From assembly GCF_022024055.1 (NCBI RefSeq), contig NZ_CP091788.1:744001-808000 (forward strand): 64,000 bases of DNA. The letters are read 5' to 3'. A program made the translations under genes and the position numbers. The stretch is from Prevotella sp. E2-28 (GTDB taxonomy: Bacteria > Bacteroidota > Bacteroidia > Bacteroidales > Bacteroidaceae). Each line of letters begins with the position of its first letter. Position 1 is the stretch's first letter. This document shows, piece after piece, positions 25,655 through 35,372 of this stretch. Below the pieces are notes generated by a model. That model was given only the letters and a program-made list of their open reading frames with translations. It ran no database searches and was not told where the DNA came from.

Positions 25655-25686
25655 ATAACTATGAACTATGAATTATAAACTATGAA

Positions 25687-26232
25687 CTACTCTGTCGGCT
25701 TGATGTATTTGCCATAGACATAGCCACCGATGCCTGCTGCAAGGATGATATAAATAGGTGAGACCCCCAAGAGCCAAATCAGCAACGCTCCTGCTACCGG
25801 TATCCAGCAGTTGACCCACGAAATCTTGGCACTCTTAGCCAGATTGAATGTGGGCACAGCAATGAGTGCTACTACTGCAGGGCGGATGCCTCGGAAGATA
25901 GATGCCACTACGGGATTATCCTCGAAGCTATGAAAGAACATCGCTATCATGAGGATAATGAGGAATGAGGGTAGGGCAGTGCCAAAGGCCGTAGCAATAG
26001 CGCCACGAATCTTTCTTAGCTTATAGCCAATGAAGATGCTGATATTGATAGCGAAGACACCTGGACAACTTTGGGCAATGGCGATGAGGTCGAGAAACTC
26101 TTCACGCGACACCCATTGCTTCTTGTTTACCACTTCCTCCTCTATCAAGGGAATCATGGCATATCCACCACCAAGGGTGAATATGCCAATATGAAAGAAA
26201 GTCTTAAATGAATCCCAATAAATATTGTTCAC
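25687..26232 (-). CDS. Chromate transporter family protein, half-size (first of pair)
   Basis: 181 residues with the CHR signature FTLGGGYAMIPLIEEEVV and the loop AIAQSCPGVFAINISIF, where the paired protein has MTPGPIGIN. It starts 17 bp after purL and ends 32 bp before the second half-transporter. The two divergent halves probably assemble with opposite topology into one transporter. Its location behind a purine biosynthesis gene is unexplained. Confidence 0.88.
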   Translation of the reverse strand: MNNIYWDSFKTFFHIGIFTLGGGYAMIPLIEEEVVNKKQWVSREEFLDLIAIAQSCPGVFAINISIFIGYKLRKIRGAIATAFGTALPSFLIILMIAMFFHSFEDNPVVASIFRGIRPAVVALIAVPTFNLAKSAKISWVNCWIPVAGALLIWLLGVSPIYIILAAGIGGYVYGKYIKPTE

Positions 26233-26249
26233 TTCAATTTTTCAATTCT

Positions 26250-29200
26250 TTAATTTTTTAATTTTTCCTCCACCCAACGGCGTGCGTTGACGAAGGCCTC
26301 AATCCAAGGTGTTACCTCCTCGTTGCGACGGTCAGCAGGATACCAGGCGTTCTGCCAGGGGAATACGGCACGCTCCAAGTGAGGCATCATGCAGAGATGA
26401 CGACCATCAACAGAGCAGATACCTGCTACATTGTAGTCAGAACCATTAGGATTAGCGGGATAGCCAGCATAGTTGTACTTAGCAATTACGTTGTAAGCGC
26501 TCTCAGCCTCGGGCAGTGAGAACTTACCCTCGCCGTGAGCTACCCACAGACCGAGCTTGTTGCCGCTCAGACTGCCGAACATCACGCTATTGTTCTGAGG
26601 AATGCTCAGCGAGATGAACTCACTCTCGAACTTATGAGAGTCGTTGTGCAGCATCTTAGCACCCTTAGCACCAGTCAGACCAAGTTCAACCATCAGCTGA
26701 CAACCGTTACAGATACCCAGTGACAGAGTATCCTCGCGGGCATAGAACTTATCGAGGGCCTCCTTTGCCTTAGGATTGAAGAGGAAGGCACCAGCCCATC
26801 CCTTAGCTGAACCAAGTACGTCGGAGTTAGAGAAACCACCGCAGAATACAATCATATTTACTTCTTCGAGTGTCTCGCGACCAGAGATCAGGTCGGTCAT
26901 CATCACATCCTTTACATCGAAACCAGCGAGGTAGAGACAGTAAGCCATCTCACGCTCACCATTGGTACCCTTCTCACGAATGATGGCAGCCTTAATACCC
27001 GATGCCTGACGGCGGTCGGCAGAGATACCATACTGAGCCAACTTACCAGTGAAGTCCTTGTTGAACTGCATCTCGATAGGCTGCTTCTTATAGTTAGCGA
27101 AGCGCTCAGCTGCCTTGCCATTGAAGCTCTGCTTGCGATCGAGCAAGTAGCTGGTCTTGTACCAAGTGTCGCGGAGTGCGTCAATGTCGAAGGTCTGCTC
27201 TGCATCACCAGCCTTCACGACGATGGTGCGGGCATCCTCAACAGGATAACCAATCTTGGCATAACCAACACCAGCATCCTCCATGAAGTCCTTGAACTCT
27301 TCCTTATGCTCATCACTTACCTCGATAACTACACCTGGGTTCTCAGCGAACAGAGCCTTTACTACATCGCCGTCGGCACAGATGTCGTGCAGGTTGATGT
27401 GCATACCGCCCTTAGTATTGGCAAAGCACATCTCGAGCAGAGTGGTAATAAGACCACCGGCAGAGATGTCGTGGCCAGCAAGAATCCAACCACGGTTAAT
27501 CATCTCCTGAACAGCCATGAAGGCATCGGCAAAGTACTCGGCGTTCTTAACAGTAGGAACATCGTCGCCTACCTTACCCAAGCTCTGAGCGAAGGCCGAA
27601 CCACCAAGGCGCTGCTCGTCGAACGAGAAGTCGATATGATAAAGTGATGCATTCTTATCGTTAACCAATACGGGGCTTACCACCTTCTTAATATCGCTAA
27701 CCTCACCACCAGCAGATACAATCACTGTTCCTGGAGAGATAATCTTCTCACCGTTAGGATACTGCTGAGAGAGTGACAGAGAGTCCTTACCTGTTGGTAC
27801 GTTGATGTGCAGGTCGCAGCAGAAGTCGCTCAGCGCCTTAACACCAGCATACAAGCGAGCATCCTCACCCTCCTGAGAGCGGCAAGGCCACATCCAGTTG
27901 GCAGAGAGTGAGAGCGAATCCATGCCCTCTGCGAGTGGAGCCCATACGATGTTAGTGAGAGCCTCAGCTACAGAGAGTACTGAACCAGCAGCGGGATCAG
28001 CCAGACCAGCCTGAGGCGCATGACCAAGGGCTGTAGCGATGCCCTTGACACCACGATAATCGAGGGCTACAACACCACAGTCGCTCAGAGGCAACTGAAT
28101 CTCACCCTGACATTGCTGACGTGCAATCTTACCTGTTACAGAACGGTCAACCTTATTCGTCAACCAGTCCTTACAAGCCACAGCCTCCAACTGCAGCACG
28201 CGGTCGAGGTACTCGTTAATCTTATCCTGACTGTAGGTTACGTCAGCATAGTGACGCTCTACAGTATTATCCTTCATAATAGTCTTGGGTGAGTGACCAA
28301 ACATCTGAGCCACATCCAGATCGAATGGTTTTACACCATCACCCTGCTTGAACGAGAAGTGGGCATCGCCAGTAGTCTCACCAACTACATACAGCGGAGC
28401 ACGCTCGCGCTCAGCAATCTTACGTACATGCTCAATATGCTTCTCGTCGATGAGCAAGCCCATACGCTCCTGACTCTCGTTAGCAATGATTTCCTTAGAA
28501 CTCAGAGTCTTGTCGCCGATAGGCAACTTGGTCATATCAATCTCACCACCGCACTCCTCAACGAGCTCAGAGAGACAGTTGAGGTGACCAGCTGAACCGT
28601 GGTCGTGAATAGAAACAACAGGGTTCACATCCTCCTCACAGAGAGCACGAACCAGGTTATAGGCACGCTTCTGCATCTCAGGGTTAGCACGCTGAACGGC
28701 GTTCAACTCGATGCCGTTGCTATAGCGACCGGTATCAACTGAAGAAACTGAACCACCACCAAGACCGATGCGGTAGTTATCACCACCAACCACAACAACC
28801 TTGTTGCCTGGTTGAGGCTCCTTCTTCAGACAGTCGCGCTTGGTGCCATAACCTACACCACCTGCCAGCATGATAACCTTATCGTAAGCGTACTTGGTAT
28901 CGTTGGGCTCTTGGTGCTCGAATGTGAGTACAGAACCGCAGATCAGTGGCTGACCGAACTTATTTCCGAAGTCAGAAGCACCATTAGAAGCCTTAATCAG
29001 AATCTGCTCTGGTGTCTGATACAACCACTGACGAACGGGCAGAATACTCTCCCAGTCGCGAGTCAGCTTGTCATCGTCAGTCAGACGTGGATAAGCAGTC
29101 ATATAAACAGCTGTACCAGCGATAGGCCATGAACCAACACCACCACCCATGCGGTCGCGGATTTCACCACCAGTACCTGTAGCAGCACCGTTGAATGGCT

Positions 29201-29966
29201 CTACGGTTGTGGGGAAATTGTGGGTCTCAGCCTTCAGCGAGATAACACTCTCGATATCTTTTACCTGGAAATAGTCGCTAGTGCTCTGATCCTTTGGAGC
29301 GAACTGCTCAACAACGGGACCCTGTGCAAAAGCTACATTGTCCTTATATGCCGAGAGAATCTTGTTGGGGTTCTCCTGTGTTGTCTTTTTAATCATGGCG
29401 AAGAGCGAGCTCTCCATCTCCTGGCCGTCAATGATGAATGTACCACCGAAGATCTTATGGCGGCAGTGTTCAGAGTTGATCTGGGCGAAACCGAAAATTT
29501 CAGAATCGGTCAGAGGACGACCGTTCTGCTTCTCCAGCCCGTGCAGATACTCAATCTCTTCTGGTGAGAGAGCCAAACCTTCCTTCTCGTTATATTCCTC
29601 CAGATTGTCCACATACTTGATGGGCTCTGGCTTGATGTTGATCGTGAAGATATCCTGATTCAGTCCTTCGTACATGCGCTGCAGCATTTCGTCGTGCTCA
29701 GCATCCTTGCCGGTAGCGGGGAAATACTCTTCTATACGCAAAATGCCGCTGAGTCCCATGTTCTGAGTAATCTCAACGGCATTTGTTGACCAAGGGGTCA
29801 CCATTTCGCGGCGAGGGCCCACGAAAAAACCGTCGAGTGTCTCACTGGTCAACAGTTCTGCGTTGCCATAGAGCCAGCATAGTTCATTTACTTCCTGTTC
29901 GTTGAGCTTGTGATCTACCTCAGTGGCAATCACGCTCTTTTGGGGGGTCTTGAAGAAAAGAATCAT
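26250..29966 (-). CDS. purL: Phosphoribosylformylglycinamidine synthase (single-chain)
   Basis: A 1238-residue FGAM synthase of the large, fused type: ATP-dependent amidation of FGAR using glutamine in purine synthesis. N-terminal domain, then the synthetase core (ETHNFPTTVEPFNGAATGTGGEIRD seen in parts, GGVGYGTKRD, SIHDHGSAGH), a second core half (GKDSLSLS), and a C-terminal class I glutamine amidotransferase with GICNGCQLM (catalytic Cys) and AHGEGKF plus PHLERAVFPWQ (His/Glu). Length is normal for the large form. A consensus promoter is at 30000-30031. Confidence 0.97.
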   Translation of the reverse strand: MILFFKTPQKSVIATEVDHKLNEQEVNELCWLYGNAELLTSETLDGFFVGPRREMVTPWSTNAVEITQNMGLSGILRIEEYFPATGKDAEHDEMLQRMYEGLNQDIFTINIKPEPIKYVDNLEEYNEKEGLALSPEEIEYLHGLEKQNGRPLTDSEIFGFAQINSEHCRHKIFGGTFIIDGQEMESSLFAMIKKTTQENPNKILSAYKDNVAFAQGPVVEQFAPKDQSTSDYFQVKDIESVISLKAETHNFPTTVEPFNGAATGTGGEIRDRMGGGVGSWPIAGTAVYMTAYPRLTDDDKLTRDWESILPVRQWLYQTPEQILIKASNGASDFGNKFGQPLICGSVLTFEHQEPNDTKYAYDKVIMLAGGVGYGTKRDCLKKEPQPGNKVVVVGGDNYRIGLGGGSVSSVDTGRYSNGIELNAVQRANPEMQKRAYNLVRALCEEDVNPVVSIHDHGSAGHLNCLSELVEECGGEIDMTKLPIGDKTLSSKEIIANESQERMGLLIDEKHIEHVRKIAERERAPLYVVGETTGDAHFSFKQGDGVKPFDLDVAQMFGHSPKTIMKDNTVERHYADVTYSQDKINEYLDRVLQLEAVACKDWLTNKVDRSVTGKIARQQCQGEIQLPLSDCGVVALDYRGVKGIATALGHAPQAGLADPAAGSVLSVAEALTNIVWAPLAEGMDSLSLSANWMWPCRSQEGEDARLYAGVKALSDFCCDLHINVPTGKDSLSLSQQYPNGEKIISPGTVIVSAGGEVSDIKKVVSPVLVNDKNASLYHIDFSFDEQRLGGSAFAQSLGKVGDDVPTVKNAEYFADAFMAVQEMINRGWILAGHDISAGGLITTLLEMCFANTKGGMHINLHDICADGDVVKALFAENPGVVIEVSDEHKEEFKDFMEDAGVGYAKIGYPVEDARTIVVKAGDAEQTFDIDALRDTWYKTSYLLDRKQSFNGKAAERFANYKKQPIEMQFNKDFTGKLAQYGISADRRQASGIKAAIIREKGTNGEREMAYCLYLAGFDVKDVMMTDLISGRETLEEVNMIVFCGGFSNSDVLGSAKGWAGAFLFNPKAKEALDKFYAREDTLSLGICNGCQLMVELGLTGAKGAKMLHNDSHKFESEFISLSIPQNNSVMFGSLSGNKLGLWVAHGEGKFSLPEAESAYNVIAKYNYAGYPANPNGSDYNVAGICSVDGRHLCMMPHLERAVFPWQNAWYPADRRNEEVTPWIEAFVNARRWVEEKLKN

Positions 29967-29999
29967 ATTACCTTAATTAGTTGTTTTGAAATTTGCGTG

Positions 30000-30031
30000 C
30001 AAAGGTACAAATAAGCGAGCGAAAAACCAAA
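30000..30031 (-). promoter_or_regulatory. Promoter of purL and downstream genes
   Basis: Minus-strand TTTG (30028-30031), 20 bp, TACCTTTG (30000-30007), about 34 bp upstream of the purL start. No PurR-like operator or purine riboswitch was recognised. Confidence 0.75.
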
Positions 30032-30127
30032 TATATTTGGATATTTCCGAGCGTGAATACCTTCGAAGATTTTCAGAGGCAGAAATAAAAATTGATAATT
30101 GATAATTGGAAAATGAAAATTTTATTG

Positions 30128-30135
30128 TACCTTTG
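30128..30135 (+). promoter_or_regulatory. -7 promoter element for the BNR-4 gene
   Basis: TACCTTTG, 25 bp upstream of the ATG at 30161. It rules out starts at 30092. Confidence 0.6.
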
Positions 30136-30160
30136 CGCTGTTTATTCAATAACTATAACT

Positions 30161-32725
30161 ATGAAGAAATTCTTAATACTCTGCCTGACGCTTTGCTCCG
30201 CATTGATATTGACGGCGCAAAACGAAGGAAACTTTGGTAGTAACCTCGTTGCCGAGGAAGGTGCATGGTGCTGGTTTGCCGACCCGCGAGCCCTGCATTA
30301 TGAGAACGAGGCTGGTTCAATCAACGCTACTTATGTGGGCTATATTGATGTTCACGGCAACGTGAAAGCTACGCAGTATGACTGGGTGAAGCATCGTAAG
30401 ACCGATGTACTGATTCGCTCGTACTTCCAGCCCGATGATCATAACAACCCTACCTTCCTTGTGTTGCCCGACGAGCGAGTGATGATTTTCTACACCCGTC
30501 ATACCGACGAGCTGAAAATATGGTATCGTGTCTCCACGAAAAAAGGCGATATCACTTCACTAGGGGAAGAGAAATTCCTTTCTACAGCCAATAATACCAC
30601 CTATCCGTCGCCCTTTATCCTGAGCAGCGACCCACAGCATATCTATCTGTGCTGGCGAGGCATCAACTGGCATCCCACGATTGCCCGCCTGACGATGCCC
30701 GATGAACAGGGCAACTGCCAGTTTGACTTCGGACCTAAGCAGATTGTACAGTCAACGGGTGCGCGCCCCTATGCCAAGTATGCAAGCAACGGCAAGGATA
30801 AGATCTACGTGAGCTACACCACTGGGCATCCTGATAACGAGATGCCCGACTGGCTTTACTTCAACGTCATTGACATTAATAATGGCAACGGCCCCATCCT
30901 GCGCGACCTGAAAGGCAAGCAACTGAGTATCATTAATAACGGTGTGTTCAATGTGAATAAGACCGATTCCTATGCCAGCAATTATCCCGCTACGATTATT
31001 GATAAAAGTGCCAATGTGCGTAACTGGGTATGGCAGATAGCGTTGGACAAGGATGAGCATCCTGTCATTGCCTATCCGCATATTGATGATGCCAAGACGT
31101 CGCACGTCTATTGGTATGCCCGCTGGAATGGTACTGCATGGAAGAATACCAAGGTGGCAAGTGCCGGCCATGCCTTCCACCAGAATTGGAACCAGACGGA
31201 GCGCTGCTATAGTGGCGGAATGACGTTAGACCCAGATCATATCAATGATATGTATCTTTCTATTCCCACGAAGAACGGCCAGTTTAATAAGGATGGTATT
31301 TACGAAATCTGGAAATACACCATTGATGATGAAGGAAACGTGGCCGGTTCGGAACAGATGACCAAGGACTCACCCAAGAACAATGCTCGTCCATACGTTA
31401 TTCCCGGCTCAAAGAACTCACCCATGCGTGTGGGCTGGATGCAGGGCGACTATTACTACTGGATGGTGAACAAGAACTATCCTTTGGGTTATCCCACGCA
31501 AATCATGTGCGATTATTGGTGGAATGAAGAACTGACATCCGAGGAGGAAACTAATCCACGTACCGATTGCATCTGCATAGGTGTCGGAAAAACCGTATGC
31601 GTGGGTATAAGCATGGATGCCTCGAAATATGCGGGAACGCTGTTCAAGGCTGGCAATATGACATACGCCATTGATGACGATAATTATCCCGTTGTCACCA
31701 TTGGCAACAATAGCTATAAGAGTCAGAACCGCTTGCTTACCAGTGATAACTGGGCATTCAACTCTACGGGCACAAGCGGCGACAATCATCCCACGAAACT
31801 ATCCACATGGGTGCTTACCATGACCTATGACGGGCATGTGCTGACGCTCTATCGCAACGGGTTTGTTGACCAGGTCATTGAAACCGATGAACTGGCAGGC
31901 GGCGTGCCCAGCACCAGTGACCTTAATACTGCTCATACCATCATCCATATGTTTGACTATTATGCTGTGGCATCACCCGTTACTGTGCAATCTATGGTGA
32001 AGCAGATGCAGTATGAAATGAAGGTACAGCATAACCAGAATCTGCCCAAGGAACTGCAGAATGGTGATTTCGAAGGCGCATACGCACCCATGAAGAACAG
32101 CGGCGTGACCTCAGACCGTGCTATCTATGTGCCAGAGGGATGGACTGTAGAATATACTAATCGCAATGAGAATGACCTTTCTGCGCTGAAGACAGGCGAC
32201 TATTATTTTGATCGTTTCTTTGGTGCTCTTGCTAAGCCCTCAGCTGATAGCCAACAGACCTACTGGGTACGACAGAATTGGGGTACATCAACAATAGCTT
32301 TGACGCAGGAACTGCTGTTGCCAGAAGGTGAATATACACTCATAGCTCAGGTATGGAAAAGTGGATTGGGTGGTGATGCCTACTTGCAGGCTGTCACTCA
32401 GGATGGTCCTACTGCCTCTGCTCCTACTGTTGAAAACAAAGAAGCATGGCAACAGATGACTGTTAACTTCCAAAGCGATGGTGTTTCATCTACCACTATC
32501 CGCCTAGTGGCGATGCATAATAATAACGGTACAGAGAAAATCATAGGTTTTGATCATGTGACACTTGAAAAACATATCACAGATGCCGTCCGTCATCCCT
32601 TTCCCGAGAAGCAATCTACCCGTATCTACGACCTTCAAGGTCGCAGAGTGAGCGGCAATGCTAAATCAGGAATCTTTGTCGGGAAAGGGCAGAAACATAT
32701 TCGTGCCTCTGGCTTCGCAGAATGA
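30161..32725 (+). CDS. Secreted BNR-4 repeat protein (putative polysaccharide lyase or glycosidase)
   Basis: 854 residues from the ATG at 30161, which begins a clear signal peptide (MKKFLILCLTLCSALILTAQ). Residues about 22-440 form a BNR_4-type beta-propeller: GAWCWFADPRALHYENEAGS, YVGYIDVHGNVKATQYD and WRGINWHPT match the family found in ulvan and other polysaccharide lyases. A concanavalin-like region (about 460-630), then a galactose-binding-like module (about 640-810) and a sorting-like tail (TRIYDLQGRRV...GIFVGKGQK) follow. Catalytic residues are not certain, so the enzymatic role is inferred from architecture. Confidence 0.75.
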   Translation: MKKFLILCLTLCSALILTAQNEGNFGSNLVAEEGAWCWFADPRALHYENEAGSINATYVGYIDVHGNVKATQYDWVKHRKTDVLIRSYFQPDDHNNPTFLVLPDERVMIFYTRHTDELKIWYRVSTKKGDITSLGEEKFLSTANNTTYPSPFILSSDPQHIYLCWRGINWHPTIARLTMPDEQGNCQFDFGPKQIVQSTGARPYAKYASNGKDKIYVSYTTGHPDNEMPDWLYFNVIDINNGNGPILRDLKGKQLSIINNGVFNVNKTDSYASNYPATIIDKSANVRNWVWQIALDKDEHPVIAYPHIDDAKTSHVYWYARWNGTAWKNTKVASAGHAFHQNWNQTERCYSGGMTLDPDHINDMYLSIPTKNGQFNKDGIYEIWKYTIDDEGNVAGSEQMTKDSPKNNARPYVIPGSKNSPMRVGWMQGDYYYWMVNKNYPLGYPTQIMCDYWWNEELTSEEETNPRTDCICIGVGKTVCVGISMDASKYAGTLFKAGNMTYAIDDDNYPVVTIGNNSYKSQNRLLTSDNWAFNSTGTSGDNHPTKLSTWVLTMTYDGHVLTLYRNGFVDQVIETDELAGGVPSTSDLNTAHTIIHMFDYYAVASPVTVQSMVKQMQYEMKVQHNQNLPKELQNGDFEGAYAPMKNSGVTSDRAIYVPEGWTVEYTNRNENDLSALKTGDYYFDRFFGALAKPSADSQQTYWVRQNWGTSTIALTQELLLPEGEYTLIAQVWKSGLGGDAYLQAVTQDGPTASAPTVENKEAWQQMTVNFQSDGVSSTTIRLVAMHNNNGTEKIIGFDHVTLEKHITDAVRHPFPEKQSTRIYDLQGRRVSGNAKSGIFVGKGQKHIRASGFAE

Positions 32726-32786
32726 ACTTTCGCTCGATAAAATAAAAGAAAATTCATTTTCTTTCGTTTTTATTCTCGCTTATTCG

Positions 32787-32794
32787 TACCTTTG
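32787..32794 (+). promoter_or_regulatory. -7 promoter element for murF-alr
   Basis: TACCTTTG, 27 bp upstream of the ATG at 32822. Confidence 0.6.
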
Positions 32795-32821
32795 CATCTT
32801 GTAAGAAAAAAATAGAATGCT

Positions 32822-35281
32822 ATGATTTATACAGTAGAGAAGGTGGCGACCCTGATAGGGGCACGCCGCTATGGTGAAAAAGATGCAACAATTGGTTGGT
32901 TGCTGACAGACAGCCGCTCACTTTGTTTTCCTGAGCAGACTTTGTTTTTCGCCTTGCGTACCAAACGCAATGACGGTCATAAGTATATCTCCGAACTCTA
33001 CCGCCGTGGGGTTCGGTCGTTTGTAGTAGAACAGGTGCCTGAGGACTACCAGACGCAGTATCCTGATGCAAACTTCCTGAAGGTGCCGTCACCACTGGCT
33101 GCTCTGCAGCGACTGGCTGAGCGTCATCGTGATGAGTTTGATATTCCTGTAGTAGGTATCACGGGCTCAAACGGAAAGACTTGGGTGAAGGAATGGCTCT
33201 ACCAGATTCTGTCGCCCTCAATGAAGGTGACCCGTTCCCCCAAGAGTTATAACTCGCAGATAGGTGTTCCTTTGTCGGTTTGGCTACTGAATGAGCAGAC
33301 GCAGGTGGCGCTCTTTGAGGCGGGTATCAGTGAGCCAGGCGAGATGCTGGCTCTGCATGATATTATCCAGCCCACCATTGGTGTTTTGACTTCGATGGGT
33401 AGTGCCCATCAAGAAAACTTCCGTAATATGGATGAGAAATGTATGGAGAAACTTCAGCTATTCCGTAATACGGAGGTGATAATCTACCCCTCGGATGACG
33501 ATACCGTGAGTCGCTGCGTACGTCGCTCGCAGTATCAGGGTGAGCGCATTGGCTGGTCGCGCTTCAGCGAAAAGGCCCCGATGTATGTGAAGACAGAGGG
33601 TAGTCATGTTACATATATATATAAAGGTGTAGAGGGTAGTTATGATGTGCCGTTTATTGATGAGGCCAGCATAGAGAACTCTATTACTTCTGCTACAGTA
33701 GCACTGACGCTGGGACTAACACCAGAGGAAGTGGCTGAGCGAATGGCACATTTGGAACCTATCGCTATGCGTCTGGAGGTGAAGGAAGGTCAGCGTGGGC
33801 TGACACTGATTAACGACTCGTATAATAGTGATGTCAACTCACTGGATATCGCCCTTGACTTTATGAATCGCCGTCCAGAACAAGAAGGGAAACGCAAGAC
33901 GTTGATACTGAGTGATATTTATCAGACAGGCGAATCGTCCGCAGAACTATACCGTGAAGTGTCAGAACTGGTTGCAAAGCGTGGCATTGATCGCTTCATT
34001 GGTATAGGTCCAGAGGTCTCTAGTCAGGCTGCGCAGATTGAGATAGGTCAGAAGTGGTTCTTTAATGATGTAGAGCAGTTCCTGCAGAGCAACCTGTTCC
34101 GTTCACTTCATAATGAAATTGTATTGCTGAAAGGTGCCCGTTCGTTTGGCTTCGAGCGTATCAGCGAACAGTTAGAGCAGAAGGTTCATGAGACTATTCT
34201 TGAAGTTGATTTGAATGCAGTGGTAGATAACTTGAATCATTTCCGCTCGTTCCTGAAGCCAGAGACCAAGATGGTGTGCATGATTAAGGCTGATGCCTAT
34301 GGTGCTGGTGCCGTGGAGATTGCTAAGACCCTGCAAGACCATCGTGTGGATTATCTGGCAGTGGCAGTGGCAGATGAGGGCGTGACGCTTCGTAAGGCTG
34401 GTATCACGCAGAATATCATTGTGATGAATCCTGAGATGTCGTCATTCAAGACCTTGTTCGATTATGATTTGGAGCCAGAAGTCTATTCTTTCCGTTTGAT
34501 GAATGCACTCATCAAAGCTGCCCGACATGAGGGAATTACTGGGTGGCCTGTGCATATCAAACTTGATACAGGTATGCATCGACTGGGCTTCGATCCCAAG
34601 AAAGATATTGATGAACTCATAGATTTGCTGAAACATCAGTCGGCTATCATTCCTCGTTCTGTATTCTCGCATTTCGTAGGTTCTGATAGCGATGACTTTG
34701 ATACCTTCTCGGCTACGCAGTTCCGCGTGTTTGATGAGGCCAGTCATAAGATTCAAAGTGCCTTTTCGCACAAGATAATTCGCCACATTGATAACTCGGC
34801 AGGTATAGAGCACTTCCCTGAGCGTCAGCTTGACATGTGCCGACTGGGTATCGGCCTCTATGGTGTGGATCCTCGCACTAATGGTGTCCTAGCTACCGTT
34901 TCAACATTGAAGACTACCATTCTGCAAATCCGCCACGTGCCCAAGGAGGATACCGTGGGTTATAGCCGAAAGGGTAAGTTGGAGCGTGACAGTATCATTG
35001 CTGCTATTCCTATTGGCTATGCCGATGGTCTGAATCGAAAACTTGGAAATCGTCATTGCTATTGTTTGGTGAACGGAAAGAAAGCTGAATACGTGGGAAA
35101 CATCTGCATGGATGTGGCACTGATAGATGTGACGGATATTCCTTGTGAGGAGGGCGACAGCGTAGAGATTTTTGGTAAGAACCTGCCAGTCACAGTGCTG
35201 AGTGATGTACTGGAGACCATCCCTTATGAGGTGCTCACCAGTGTGAGCAATCGTGTGAAGCGCGTGTACTTCCAAGATTAA
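32822..35281 (+). CDS. murF-alr: Bifunctional UDP-MurNAc-tripeptide:D-Ala-D-Ala ligase / alanine racemase
   Basis: An 819-residue fusion well known in Bacteroidota. Residues 1-450 are MurF: ATP loop GITGSNGKTWVKEW (about 113) and the Mur-ligase MRLEVKEG and NDSYNSD motifs. Residues about 455-819 are an alanine racemase with PLP-binding Lys in MIKADAYGAGA (about 489) and the catalytic Tyr in VGYSRKG region. The racemase supplies D-Ala and MurF adds D-Ala-D-Ala to the peptidoglycan precursor, so the two steps are physically joined. Ddl is not in the window. Confidence 0.96.
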   Translation: MIYTVEKVATLIGARRYGEKDATIGWLLTDSRSLCFPEQTLFFALRTKRNDGHKYISELYRRGVRSFVVEQVPEDYQTQYPDANFLKVPSPLAALQRLAERHRDEFDIPVVGITGSNGKTWVKEWLYQILSPSMKVTRSPKSYNSQIGVPLSVWLLNEQTQVALFEAGISEPGEMLALHDIIQPTIGVLTSMGSAHQENFRNMDEKCMEKLQLFRNTEVIIYPSDDDTVSRCVRRSQYQGERIGWSRFSEKAPMYVKTEGSHVTYIYKGVEGSYDVPFIDEASIENSITSATVALTLGLTPEEVAERMAHLEPIAMRLEVKEGQRGLTLINDSYNSDVNSLDIALDFMNRRPEQEGKRKTLILSDIYQTGESSAELYREVSELVAKRGIDRFIGIGPEVSSQAAQIEIGQKWFFNDVEQFLQSNLFRSLHNEIVLLKGARSFGFERISEQLEQKVHETILEVDLNAVVDNLNHFRSFLKPETKMVCMIKADAYGAGAVEIAKTLQDHRVDYLAVAVADEGVTLRKAGITQNIIVMNPEMSSFKTLFDYDLEPEVYSFRLMNALIKAARHEGITGWPVHIKLDTGMHRLGFDPKKDIDELIDLLKHQSAIIPRSVFSHFVGSDSDDFDTFSATQFRVFDEASHKIQSAFSHKIIRHIDNSAGIEHFPERQLDMCRLGIGLYGVDPRTNGVLATVSTLKTTILQIRHVPKEDTVGYSRKGKLERDSIIAAIPIGYADGLNRKLGNRHCYCLVNGKKAEYVGNICMDVALIDVTDIPCEEGDSVEIFGKNLPVTVLSDVLETIPYEVLTSVSNRVKRVYFQD

Positions 35282-35327
35282 AGCGTAAAGTTTCGGGCAA
35301 AAAGTTGGCACTTTCAAGAAAAATGTG

Positions 35328-35335
35328 TAATTTTG
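35328..35335 (+). promoter_or_regulatory. -7 promoter element of the EIIC-kduI-MFS operon
   Basis: TAATTTTG, 37 bp upstream of the ATG at 35373. Confidence 0.55.
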
Positions 35336-35372
35336 CACCCAATCTACGCTTAAAACAAACGAAAGAATAGAA

